64,000 nt of DNA. Origin: Tetrahymena elliotti 4EA (taxonomy: Eukaryota; Ciliophora; Oligohymenophorea; Hymenostomatida; Tetrahymenidae). Under the pieces are notes generated by a model. The model made no database searches and was not told the DNA's origin. It saw only the letters and a list, made by a program, of their open reading frames with translations. How positions within the stretch are numbered: the stretch's first letter is position 1; every line of letters begins with the position of its first letter. Shown piece after piece: positions 38,450-49,299 of the stretch. The DNA lies in the NCBI GenBank assembly GCA_000231825.2, contig JH720299.1:178270-242269 (forward strand), in the 5' to 3' direction. Both the position numbers and the translations under genes were made by a program.

Positions 38450-39694
38450 ATGGAAATAGAGCTAACTTAAGATAATTTGCATGCAACTTCTAACAAAAAT
38501 GAAAATAAAACAAACTCTAACTCCTTCTAAGGGTTTATTGAAATAATTGTAAATAGTAGACATAATCATAATTATGACAAAAAAAATGATAACAAAAACT
38601 TTTTTGGAAAATGTGGGTTCTAAAATATAAATAATTTATAGATTGAGAGATGTTTTTAAAGTTAAAAGCTATTTCATTTAGGTGGAGGGTATTTGATAGA
38701 AGTTTATAATTAAAATGAAGTAATTGAAAATTCTGTTTTTAACCATTGCAAGATGGTTTAGCTTAGTTAAAGATATAATGATGGTTCAGTTAATTTTTAA
38801 ATGGGTTGTCTTGAAATAACTTTTGATTATGAAAGAATTATTGAAATTCTTTATTCAACTTAAAATGAATAGAACTATAATATTGCTCTCAATTTGCTTA
38901 AAGTCAAGCCATTAGTTATAGATTTGAAAAATAGCATTGAAAAGCTGTTTATTACATAAAAAGCTGATTTAATAGAGCAAGTTATTTGCAAAAGAAAAGA
39001 ATATTAAGAGGAATTTAAGAAATAGGCATTATAAATGTTTGTAAATTATGATGATTTTTACTAAACCGTGACATACTGCTTGGATATCAATTTAAAATCT
39101 AACATTTTAACAGATTACACCTTTTCAAATCATATGATTGCATTAAATGGTGTAAAAACAGAGGATCTTATTAACTATGTAATGAGGAATACTCTTTTTT
39201 GGATGTTTACTAAGTAGTCTAGAAGAGAGTTTTTACTGACCTCTCTTGAAATAATTAATTCTTAACATGATTAAATTTACACCTATTTTCATTCTAAGAT
39301 TAATATATTAACAATAGATTAAATACCACTAACAACTGCATGTGAAATAACAGTAATCCCAATAGATTACCCAAATGAATTATTCTTCTAAGGAGAAGAA
39401 TTCAGTAAAATTAATAAATTAGACTATATTTTTATAGTGAAATATGACATCTCCTTAGAAAACTTAAAAAATGTAATCTAAATTAGAGATAATAAACTAT
39501 AAAATTCAAGCTCAAAATAAAGTTATATGTATCGTGAACTAGATGAGTATATTGCTGAGAATTTCGAAACCTACATGTAAAACTTGGTATTTCTTGAAAA
39601 ATATTATGAAAAATAAATTCAACATAATAAACCTCACTACCAAATAAGATAAGTTAAGAAAAATTATCAAACTTGTTCTTTCAAATATATCTGA
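38450..39694 (+). CDS. tandem family member 1, unknown function
   Basis: A single exon of 414 codons with a TGA stop at 39692-39694. After a polar Asn/Thr/Ser-rich start comes SQKLFHLGGGYLIEVYN, the counterpart of the family motif QKxFFLxGDxxxELK. A middle helical region with many Lys, Glu and Gln follows. The C-terminal block includes ILTIDQIPLTTACEITVIPI, PNELFF, IVKYDISLENLKNVIQIR and LVFLEKYYEKQI. These blocks recur in the same order at 40342, 42536 and 44375. No membrane segment, signal peptide or known domain is visible. It is the most divergent copy: the Gly-Asp of the first motif is Gly-Gly. Confidence 0.75.
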
Positions 39695-40341
39695 AAAATT
39701 CTAAAATTTGTAATTAAAAATATTTTACAAAATATTCAAGAAATTTTTTTTTATTTGAATATTTGATTTTTTATTATTGAAATTTTAAAAATAATTCTCT
39801 CAAAAAAATTGCAATTAATCTTCAAATAACTGAGTTTATATTACTAATTATTTCTTGATAAGTATTATAGTTTTTTATAATAATTAAAGTAAGCCAGTAG
39901 AAACATCATATTTCTAAACAGTTCTAATTAAAATAAACATATAGATTAATATTATAAATTATAATTACTGTAAAATAAATACTTAGTTAAAAATGTTACA
40001 GGTTATTAGATTTAATGTTAAAATGTTACATCAGTTCATATTGTTTGGTTAAAGAAACTATCTTTTAATCTTAAAGCTAATTAATAATTAAAACAAAATA
40101 AAATAGTTAATTAGTGGTTCTTTCAATAATTTATTTTATCTTTATTTTTTTTAGTTGAAATGAATAATTTTACCATCTATTTTTTACAATATTAGCATTT
40201 CTGTTTTTGTTGATTAATAATATATTAATCTTATAATTGCTAAATGAAAATTTTTAGCTTTTACAAGATATATCAAAAGATTATATTATTAATTATAGTA
40301 AACTAATTAAAAACTAACACAAAAAAAATACATAAAAAAAT
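39695..40341. other. intergenic region
   Basis: About 650 bases of AT-rich DNA between family members 1 and 2. No feature was recognised. Confidence 0.5.
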
Positions 40342-41646
40342 ATGATTAGTGATTTATAAGATGTCGAAATATCTTCTAAAAATTAGCAACTATCTATCTC
40401 TAATAGTTTTTATGATTAAAGCTAAGAATAGGATAGCAGCGATGAATGTAATTCAACTCATTAACAAAGTTAAAAAACAAAATGTATTCAAAAAAAAGAT
40501 CCAATTTAGAGAAGGCATTTAAAATAAAATGTTCAAATGAAGAAGGTTCTTTATGGATTAAACTATGTAAAATAATAGAACTAAAAGGATTAATAGTAAA
40601 ATGATCAGAACGAATTATTATACAAGATGATTTCTTCATAAAAATTATTTTTTTTATTAGGAGATGTGTATGTAGAATTGAAAGATGTAGACATTGAAAA
40701 TAAAATATAATTTTATAATTCATCTAGAAATATACTTTTTGTAGAAAGGACAGCTTAAGGAATATAAAAAGAAATAGAGAGCATAACAAATCAAAAAGAT
40801 TATTCTTCTGTGATTTATTATTTAGAAAACTCCTAAGATAAAGATCATTATGATTTTGCTTAATATTTAAAGATTTAATCCTCATTACTGAATTAGATAA
40901 GTTAATCAATATAAGAGATATAGAATTTTTATTTAAATGGCTTAAATGATTTAGAGGATATAATCATTTAAAGAAATGTCTACAAATAATAGTACAGAAA
41001 ATAATTGATAGAATAATATAGTATTGAAGATAATTTCTCTTGTCTAATAACAATTAGTTTATCATTTAAAAAATAAGCCTTTACAATATCAAATATTTTT
41101 TTTTCTAATTCATTAATGGCTCTTTTGGGAGCAGATGGAGATACTTCTAATGAATATTTTAAGAAAGGAATTGTAAATATCTATAGCAGTGAATCTAGAA
41201 AATAGATTATGGAAAACTATATGAAGGCTTAACAATAGAATGTAGAATAATTTGAAATTGCTTTAAAAAATTTTGAGCTTCAAACCTTTGATAAAATAAA
41301 AATAATTTGTGAACACAAAATTAAAGTAATTTAAATATGCTATCCACCTCATTTGCAATTTTAGAATTTCCCATTACTAAATTAAAAGGAGAAGTTTATT
41401 ATGGATTTTTATGAATTAGATGCTTAGAGTATTTAAAACTTACTATTAATGAGGGAGAGTTAGTTTAATGATTTGTCCTATTCTAAAATATTTCCTGATA
41501 ATTATCACTATTATAGCGAAATAACAACAGATGAGGACTTAAAATGTAGTCTTGAAAGCCAAAAATTTATGAAAAAATACTACGAAAAAGAATACAATAG
41601 GATTTAGTAACAAAATACCTAACTTTCAAGCTCTATGAATAGTTGA
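40342..41646 (+). CDS. tandem family member 2, unknown function
   Basis: A single exon of 434 codons (40342-41646, TGA stop). A polar N-terminal 90 residues is rich in Ser, Gln and Lys. Then come SSQKLFFLLGDVYVELKD and ILFVERTAQG, a Gln-rich helical middle, ITISLSFKKQAFTISNIFF, SNSLMALLGADG, and the C-terminal block QTFDKIKIICEHKIKVIQI, CYPPHLQFQ, MDFYELDAQSIQNLLLMR, SQKFMKKYYEKEY. The alternation of short beta-like strands suggests a compact domain at each end of a helical spacer. It aligns best with member 4. No enzyme motif was recognised. Confidence 0.78.
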
Positions 41647-42535
41647 ATTTTGATATTTTTAATCAAAAATTAATAAGAAATAGATTTTATATTAATTAAT
41701 AAAACTTAATAATTAAATCAATTAATTTTCTTTCTTTCATTCAAAATTCTTATTTTTTAATTTCTAAAATGAGTGTTTTTTGCATTTTTTAACTTTGAAA
41801 TTTCAAAAAATTATTTTGAGATTAACTATTATTTTAAATTTACCATTTATAATTTCAAATTACTTTAATTTTTTCATCTACTTTGTTTAATTAAGAAAAT
41901 AGAGTAAGTGTGCGAATTTGATACTAATTAATTTGTAAATAATTAATCAATTCATCAATCTTATTTTTATCTTGTATTAAAACCTTAGCTTTTTATTGAG
42001 AATACAATTTTTAAATGATTTTTTTTTATTTGTTTTTTGGAATTGAAAAAAAGAAATGATACAAAGAGAATTATTTTAATTCAAACATTTAAAAACTGTT
42101 CATTAATTTAAGAAATTTTTGATAATTTCAAATATTTTTTACATTAGCAATAGATAATGGCACAATATCTAAGATTAAAAAATGTTTAAAGTCTTTTAGA
42201 AAATTCAAAAAATAGAAAGTAAATTTTTATTCATTTCAGTATTTCATGAAAAATTATTTTTAATAATTTGTATTTTTTAATTTTAAAATTTTATCCACTA
42301 CTATTTTTCAACCTAGTTAACTCAAGACTGACTATTTGAAAAACTAAAAATAAAGAAACTAAATTAGGAAATACCAAAACATAACTTTTCAATTTTCTTT
42401 TTTTTACAAATTAGCATAATTATTATCTGTTAAAAAATTTTAATGTCATAAAAATTTTGTTATGAATAATTAAGTAAGGAAGCTTTACATATATTTTAAT
42501 TAATAATTAAATAAGTTTTTGTATAATTTTTTGTG
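41647..42535. other. intergenic region
   Basis: About 890 bases of AT-rich DNA between members 2 and 3. No gene-like frame was seen. Confidence 0.5.
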
Positions 42536-43611
42536 ATGAATTTTCAATAGAAACACATTATTGATTTTATAAAAGAGAAGAAAATCAATACTAACTAGAA
42601 TAATTTAATAAATTATAAATGGACTAAGTTATTAGAATACACCTTTGAGCTGGAAGAAAGTAATTCAAACTGTAAATGAAATATTATACTGATTCTGATA
42701 GAATCTAAAAAAAGATATCCAGACAGAATATTTGAAGACAAAAAATACAAACTAATAGATAAAAAGAGTTAATTATTTATGAGGTTGATTCAGTATATAA
42801 TTTGAAAGAATTTGAATAATTTACAAAAATTCTTTTCTTTCTCTGTTTAACTATTTATTCCTACTTATAGATTATTTTTTTAGCTGGCGATAGCATCACT
42901 GGGTTGAAAAAAGGAGTAAAATATGATTATACAGTTTAATGATGTAAATAGCACAGAAACCACACATATATATATTTAAAAAACATATAAAGGTGTCTCA
43001 TTCCAAATTGAAAGTTTTTGTCCTTTAAGAGATTTTTCTTATCCAATACATTTTTTAGAAAAATACTTGAGATAACTTTGTTTACAACTTAAAGAAGCAT
43101 TTGAAATGATTTTTGTTTGATTACAAAATTGAGTTTATCTTTTTTTATTAAACAATATCTATATCAAACCGCTTTTTATACAAACCTTTAGTAGCTTTTA
43201 TCTGTGAAGATTATATTACTACTATCTAAAATATGGTACTTTAAAAGTTATAGATGAAAATACTAAGAGTAGTTAGATAAGTTTAGAATCAAAGCTGCTT
43301 AAGAAGGATATGATTAATATGAGATTTAAATTGATGACTTTACACTAAATACTATCGATAACATTAAAATAATATGTAAGATTATTATTAAATGTTTAAG
43401 TATTAATTATCCTGAACAATTAAATTTTTAATTCTTGATTGAGCTGAATAAAATTAAGAAATTTTTGATTATTTAACACCAAATTAATAATTAAATTATC
43501 TAAGATGTTCTAAAAATTCTACGGAAACATTATGTAAATGTTCCATAAAATAAATTATTTCAAATTAATTGCTATTATGATGGTTTTATAGAATATGATA
43601 AATTTGATTGA
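42536..43611 (+). pseudogene. tandem family member 3, broken copy
   Basis: Family blocks appear in the right order but in different frames: IIFLAGDSITGLKKG (near 42870), YKGVSFQIESFCPLRDF (near 42990), QEQLDKFRIKAAQEG with YEIQIDDFTLNTIDNIKII (near 43270-43380), and IIQDVLKILRKHYVNV (near 43500), ending at TGA 43609-43611. Between them the frame changes, for example near 42925 (in and after KYDYTVQ) and near 43260, and in-frame TGA codons occur (for instance 42677-42679). The three sister copies have no introns, so frameshift decay is more likely than splicing. A heavily intron-bearing gene cannot be wholly excluded. Confidence 0.6.
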
Positions 43612-44374
43612 GTAAATATTATTAAAAAGAATTAAATGAATTTAAGAATTAATAAAAATAATTTGAATAAAATAATTTGTTACCTCAAAAAGTTTAACAA
43701 AACATAGCATGAATAATATTTTTTACTCTATTGATTTTTTTAAACATATTGAAACAATTTATTAATTAAACTCAATTCTTATTTAATTATTTATAATAAC
43801 TTTTATAAAATATTTATTTTATTTCTTATTTTATGTGTTTCTATTCCTTTAAAGCGATATATAAAATAACTTAAATGATATACCTTAATCTTAAAAGTTA
43901 TTAGTCCATTAAATTTTCAGTAAAAAAATAAATAAAGGAAGATTAATTTTGTAAAGTAAAGTATATTTACAATTTATGATAATTATGTATTAGTAGAGAA
44001 ATAATAGTATATATAACATTTGTTTATTACAGTTATTAAATTATAAAAAATAAGAGATCTTTATCAAAAATGGAAAATCTATTTTAAATTTAATGTTATC
44101 TTGAAAAGTAGAGAAAAAAAATAGATGAATTAAAGTAATAAGAAAAGTGTTTGGCATATGAAATCGATAAAAAATACAAAATTTACTGCACAATTTTACT
44201 CATTAATCTATTTTTACTTTAGTTATGCAATCACATTAAAATTCTTAAGAATTTTTATCTTTTCTGATGCTTATATAAGCTTGAAAAAAGTTAATTTTTT
44301 GATAATTTTTTATCAAAGGACTAACACAAAAAAGTGTTTATTTATGGAAAATGAGTTTAATAAAATAATAGTCA
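43612..44374. other. intergenic region
   Basis: About 760 bases between members 3 and 4. Small frames here (for example around 44158-44385) overlap the start of member 4 in another frame and look like chance. Confidence 0.45.
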
Positions 44375-45724
44375 ATGATAAATAATAATGGTAAATTCTC
44401 TTATAAAAAGGATCCTAGATAGTGGGAATCAGATGATAGCGATAGTGGAAATTTAAGTAAGGAGGAATCATAATAATCAACTCATAACATTTAGAAAAAA
44501 AGAATTAATAAATGGGGTGAAAAAAAGCTTTCTAAAAAAGAAAGTAAGTCCAAGTGTTAATTGAAGAAGATAGCTTATTAGGAAGTAAGTATAAATCCAT
44601 CAGAGCTTTCTTAGAATCAGATAAAATTTTAATTTGAAACTAGTTTACTTTCATAAGTTCCGTTTTAGAAAGTATTTTTTTTAGCAGGTGATATTTTAGC
44701 TGAATTGAAAGATGCTACAAATGAAATGGGAATGGATATTTTAATAGAGTAAAGAAATTCTATTTTTATTGAGAAAGATAATTTGGGAACTTAATTTGAG
44801 CTAGTCACCTTAAATCCTCTTAAAAATTTCTAATAAGTGATACATTACTAGGAGAATTCTTAAGACAAAGAGTTGTATGAATTTTCTTAGTCATTAAAAA
44901 AACACTAAGAATTGATATATATGCTGAATGCTTAAATCTAAGATCTCAAAAACTCTTACTCATTTAATGATGATAAATTGTAAGAGATTATCAATTAAAG
45001 ACAAAAAATTAAACATTAGCAAAGAAAGGAGATTTTAAAGCAGATTTATGATTCAGATTAATTTTGTTAAATAGGAACTTTAGGTATGTCTCTATCCAAC
45101 CAAACAACAACTATCTCTAATATTTGCTTTTCCTAATCGATGACAGCTCTTCTCGGATTTGAATATGGAAATATTATATACAATATAAGTAGGATAGCTT
45201 TTTTTAAAATATTTTCTCAAAACGCAAGAAGACAATTAATGAAATTTAACATGTTGGCATAGCAAAGCAGCTAATCTTTATTATAATTTGAAATAAATGA
45301 TTTTGAGATAATAACCATAGACGAAATAAAAATAATCTGTAAATGTAAATTTTCGAAAATGCCTATTGCATATCCTCCAGATTTATAATTAGAAAAATAC
45401 CCTTTAATAAATTAAATTGAACAATTATGTGTTATTCAATATGAAATAACCCCATGGCATATTGAATAAGTACTTAAAATAAGAAAAGGATATTTTAAGT
45501 AAGGTCCCTAAACTCAAATTTTTCCTTATAATTATTAGCTTTCCAATTTAATTGAAATAGAAAACTTTGAATATAACATATAAAGTTAAATCTTTCTTGA
45601 AAAGTATTATTAAAAAGAGCTAGAAAAAATGAAAAAAGAAAATGAAAAAAAAGTAGAATCATAATAAATAGAAATAGAGTACTTCAATTTAAATTAACAG
45701 CCTTGCGGCTATAGGTATATATGA
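44375..45724 (+). CDS. tandem family member 4, unknown function
   Basis: A single exon of 449 codons from ATG 44375 to TGA 45722-45724. A basic, Ser/Lys-rich N-terminal 85 residues (SYKKDPRQWESDDSDSG, KWGEKKLSKKESKSK) precedes SQVPFQKVFFLAGDILAELKD, GTQFELVTLNPLKNF, a helical middle (ELYEFSQSLKKHQELIYML), SLSNQTTTISNICFSQSMTA and the C-terminal block ITIDEIKIICKCKFS, AYPPDLQLEKYPL, CVIQYEITPWHIEQVLKIR, IFLEKYYQKELEKM. The last residues (QQPCGYRYI) come from the hairpin repeat unit that spans the stop codon. The basic and acidic N-terminus could mark a nuclear protein, but that is only inference. Confidence 0.78.
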
Positions 45725-46280
45725 TTATTGTTTGTATCTTATCATCTTATTAAATCAAATTAATCTCAAAGAAACTATTCAAACCATATGAATAAATTCC
45801 TATTTTTGTAGATTTTAATTCTTTATTACATGCAAAAAATATGGGTTTTTATTTGTGTGTTGAAGAAACAAAATCATTATTTTATTAAATTTGATGGTGA
45901 GTGTTTATATTTTAATTATTCATTAAATTTATTTTATTTTAGAAAAGTGATGCTAAATTTTAATGATATAGTAATGAGTATTTCAATACAAATTAACAGC
46001 CTTGTTTGTGGCTATAGGTGTATATAATTATTCTTTGTGTCTTATTATTTTTATTATCTTAAAAGAAACTATTTCTCTACTTGAAGAGACTAATAAATAT
46101 TATTTTTTAAATAAAAGTAGAATTATTTATTTATTTTGTAAAGTATTTCAATACTAATTAGCAGTAGTGTTGCTATCAGTAGATATGATTTTTATTTGTA
46201 TATTATCATTTTAATTATTTTAAATTCTGTTAAAGAAATTATTTTTTTACTTAAAATGACTCAATAAATATTTTTTTTTT
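45681..46280 (+). repeat. three degenerate tandem repeat units with a small hairpin
   Basis: Units begin near 45681, 45980 and 46143, each with (TA)TTTCAATAxxAATTA followed by a hairpin: AGCC/GGCT at 45699-45710, AGCC/GGCT at 45998-46013 and TAGCA/TGCTA at 46159-46175. Then come TATAGGTxTATATxATT and a T-rich stretch ending in AAAGAAACTATT-like sequence. Unit 1 contains the stop codon of family member 4, so the array looks like duplicated gene 3' ends. The stretch from 45725 to 46591 holds nothing else I can name. Confidence 0.6.
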
Positions 46281-46591
46281 AATAAAAATAAAATCTTTTA
46301 TTTATCTTTTTCAATTTGATATTTAATGTCTACGTTTTATTTAATTTCTTTTAGATAAGTGAAGCTAACTAACAATAATGTGATAAATATAGTGATGGTT
46401 GGTAGAAGAAATGAGACAGACTGATTGATGAGAAATATAAAAAAGAAATTCAAAAGGATTAATTAATATTTTGATTAAAAAATAGATTGATTAAATTATT
46501 TATTTATTTAAAAGGAATATAATTTTCAACAGAAAAAGTAGAGAAGTAAGTAGGTTTATTAAGTATAGAACTCACTCAAATTCAAAAACAA

Positions 46592-47782
46592 ATGATTTAA
46601 TAAATTTTTGTTACTTTGGCATTTATTTGTCAAGTAGCCTTAGCACAAACAACTTATACCTACAAAACTGGTGGCAGTGATTGGACAGGACTATGTTCTA
46701 CAGGTTAAAGTCAATCACCTGTAGATATTTCAAACATTCAGGGTACATGTGATAATAGCGTAATAAATTTTTAAATTAATACAAATTATTTGATATTTCA
46801 CAAAATGATACACTTATTTCAGAATTTATTGATACATTTTAAAAGATCTAGATTATATTCCAATACTTAAACAAGCCAAATAAGGATTCATCTTAAAATA
46901 TAATGACTTTATTTAAAAGATAGAATATAAGCATTCATAAAAATTTCAAACAAATCAAAAAAGATGATTTCTGAACTAGCTTTATTTTTAGTTGTTGAAG
47001 CAACAATTTATATTTTTAAAAATATGATAGATGATAAAAATAATTATTTAAGCATCTATATTTATAATAAAAAGATGACAATAGATGTTAGTTTGCTAAA
47101 TCAAGATGTAGAAACAACAATTGTGAAAGATCAAGCTGGGTTATCATCACCAGGCAATTTCGGTTCTTTATATGCAAAAGATATAAATGGAGTATTAATT
47201 GGGTATGAATCTACCTAAATGTAGGTGCATATACCCTCTGAGCATTCAGTTGATGGTAGTGGGTATGATATTGAATTACAAATTTACTATACTATCAAAA
47301 AAGAATTCTAATCATCATTAGCTAGTCAGACTCCTGCTGTTCTTGGAAATGCAGTTGTAAGCATCTTTTATTAAATAGATAGCCAAGGTTCTAGCAACTT
47401 TTTTAATACATGGACTCCTTCAAATATTGGCTAAAAGTTTAGTTTTAATCCATCTAGTATTTTTAATGGTACAATAGATTCTACATAGTAGTACTATTCT
47501 TACTAGGGATCTTTTACTCAACCAGATTGCCAAGAGACTGTTAATTGGTATATATTCCCTCAGTCTCACTCTATTTCTTAGATTTAATATAATGACATAA
47601 AAAAATACATTCAAGGTGATCTTAATTTTGCTGGTGGTGCAGGTAATAATAGAAATATTCAAAGCTCAAATGGAAGATCCATTAAGCTAGGAAATGTTCA
47701 ATGTGAAGAATAATTCATCTATTTCTTCTCCTTCTTTATCTTATACATTTTCATCAATTATTTTATCTTCAAGCTGCTCTGA
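46592..47782 (+). CDS. secreted alpha-carbonic anhydrase-like protein, probably inactive
   Basis: The protein starts with a signal peptide (MIQQIFVTLAFICQVALAQ), then SDWTGLCSTGQSQSPVDI, the alpha-CA N-terminal signature. Exons resume near 47074 with VSLLNQDVETTIV, SSPGNFGSLYAKD, then VHIPSEHSVDGSGYDIELQI and YQGSFTQPDCQETVNWYIF, and a hydrophobic C-terminal tail (FIYFFSFFILYIFINYF) suited to a membrane or GPI anchor. Stop TGA 47780-47782. Compared with alpha-CAs, the HxH zinc pair reads QVH and the third zinc His (ELH) reads ELQ, so two of three zinc ligands are Gln. The SEH glutamate and the gatekeeper Thr (SFT) remain. The N-terminal intron, about 46758-47073, is inferred from a missing stretch and its edges are uncertain. 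Confidence 0.82.
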
Positions 47783-49299
47783 TTAACTTTTGCTTGGTTG
47801 CTTCTTCTAAAATTACTCAATAAATTAAAATTTTCTTTGTTAATAATTAATTATAAAATATTTTCATATTTTTCTTAGTGAATTAATAAGAAATCAATTT
47901 ACTTGTTACAAAATATATCTTAAAGTAATTCATACTAACTTGGAAAATTATTAATTTTTCAATGATCATTTTGATTAAGAAAACAAGAATATTTTTTTTA
48001 AGTTTATTCTAATTTATGGATTTTAATTTTTAAAAAATAATTTATCAAAAAATAAAAAATTCATACTTTAATTCAAATTTAGTAATAAGTATTAGTGTAA
48101 ATAAATTCTAATATTTAAAAATGAGGCAAAAATCAAAAGGATGTGCTTAATCTATTTAATATTTTTTCATATTTGTAAACAATGAAACCTACTTATTTGA
48201 AAAAATTTTATCTTCAGACTTAGTAGAGATTTCAATTTTAAAGATTAGAGTCTAATTGTTAAAACCATTATTCATATGATCACTTTTTTAGAATACATGT
48301 AATTATTTTTACATAAGAATCTACTTACTTGTTGTAAAAAAAATTAAAAATTTTTTATATCAATTCTAATATTAAAAGTGTGGTTAAAATGAATTTAATA
48401 TATATATATATATATGTATAGTACCCTAAGGTACTGCCTTTTCAGGGCTATACACTGAAATTTTGGATATTAAGGTAATTATAAAATCAGGAAAATTGCT
48501 TGTATTTATTTACAATCAAAAGAGCACTCACTGTATCATTATATTAAAGAAACCATCTAAAATTATGAACAATGAATATATTTATAGTAGAAAAAAAATA
48601 ATAAATATTTATTTGATATTTTTTCAGAAAATAATTCTTTCAAATTTAAAAGTTCATAAAGAAAAATTTTTTATAAATATTTTGATAGAAGAATAGTATT
48701 CAAAAAGTTGAAAATAAATGACCAATATATTATTTGATGTAATGTTTTTTAAATTAAAATTGAGTAGCAATTTAAGATAAGAGTTCAAAAAATAATATGG
48801 TATTGACTGATAATTGCACAGTTATTATTCAAATTTAATTAAAAGAGCCAGTTTAGTTTGTTTATCCAATCAAATTCAATCATTTAAAAATAAATGAAAA
48901 TGAATTAAATTAAATAGAAATTTGATTATTATGTTTAATTGTGTTTGATTGACAGACGAGAAAGATTTTTGAAATTTTTAATTTTGCAATGAAATAAGAA
49001 TTTTTGTGAATTCAAAAAGAAAGATATATTTGTTTATTACATTTAGTATATTAATTCATATTTAATTGATTGATTGATTTGAAATGAAAAATTAATCAAT
49101 GAATAATAATAATTTCATTATTTATTGATACTATTATTTCAAATAAACCTTTATTAACTTTAAATAGCTTAAAATTGCATTTAACCATTTCTAGCGCAAG
49201 ACTTAATTATTAGCTATAAAAAAGTCAATATAAATTACTTAGTTCTTTTTATTGTTATCTATTTTGAATTGATAAAAGCGTTTAATATTTGTTTAATCA
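47783..49299. other. intergenic region containing palindromic element copy 2
   Basis: About 1.5 kb of AT-rich DNA between the carbonic-anhydrase-like and coiled-coil genes. Apart from the TA-run and palindrome element at 48400-48450, nothing was recognised. The small frame at 48463-48696 has no protein-like features. Confidence 0.5.
48398..48450 (+). repeat. (TA)n plus palindromic element, copy 2
   Basis: A TA-dinucleotide run (about 48398-48414) and GTATA precede GTACCCTAAGGTAC (48421-48434), which differs from the perfect palindrome of copy 1 at one base. TGCCTTTTCAGGG follows. Orientation and order match copy 1 at 13975-14030. Confidence 0.6.

Noticed and set aside
40400..40909. Two minus-strand frames of about 60-107 residues
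   Set aside because: They lie antisense to the intact single-exon family member 2.
47420..47662. Minus-strand frame of 80 residues
   Set aside because: It is antisense to the C-terminal exons of the carbonic-anhydrase-like gene.
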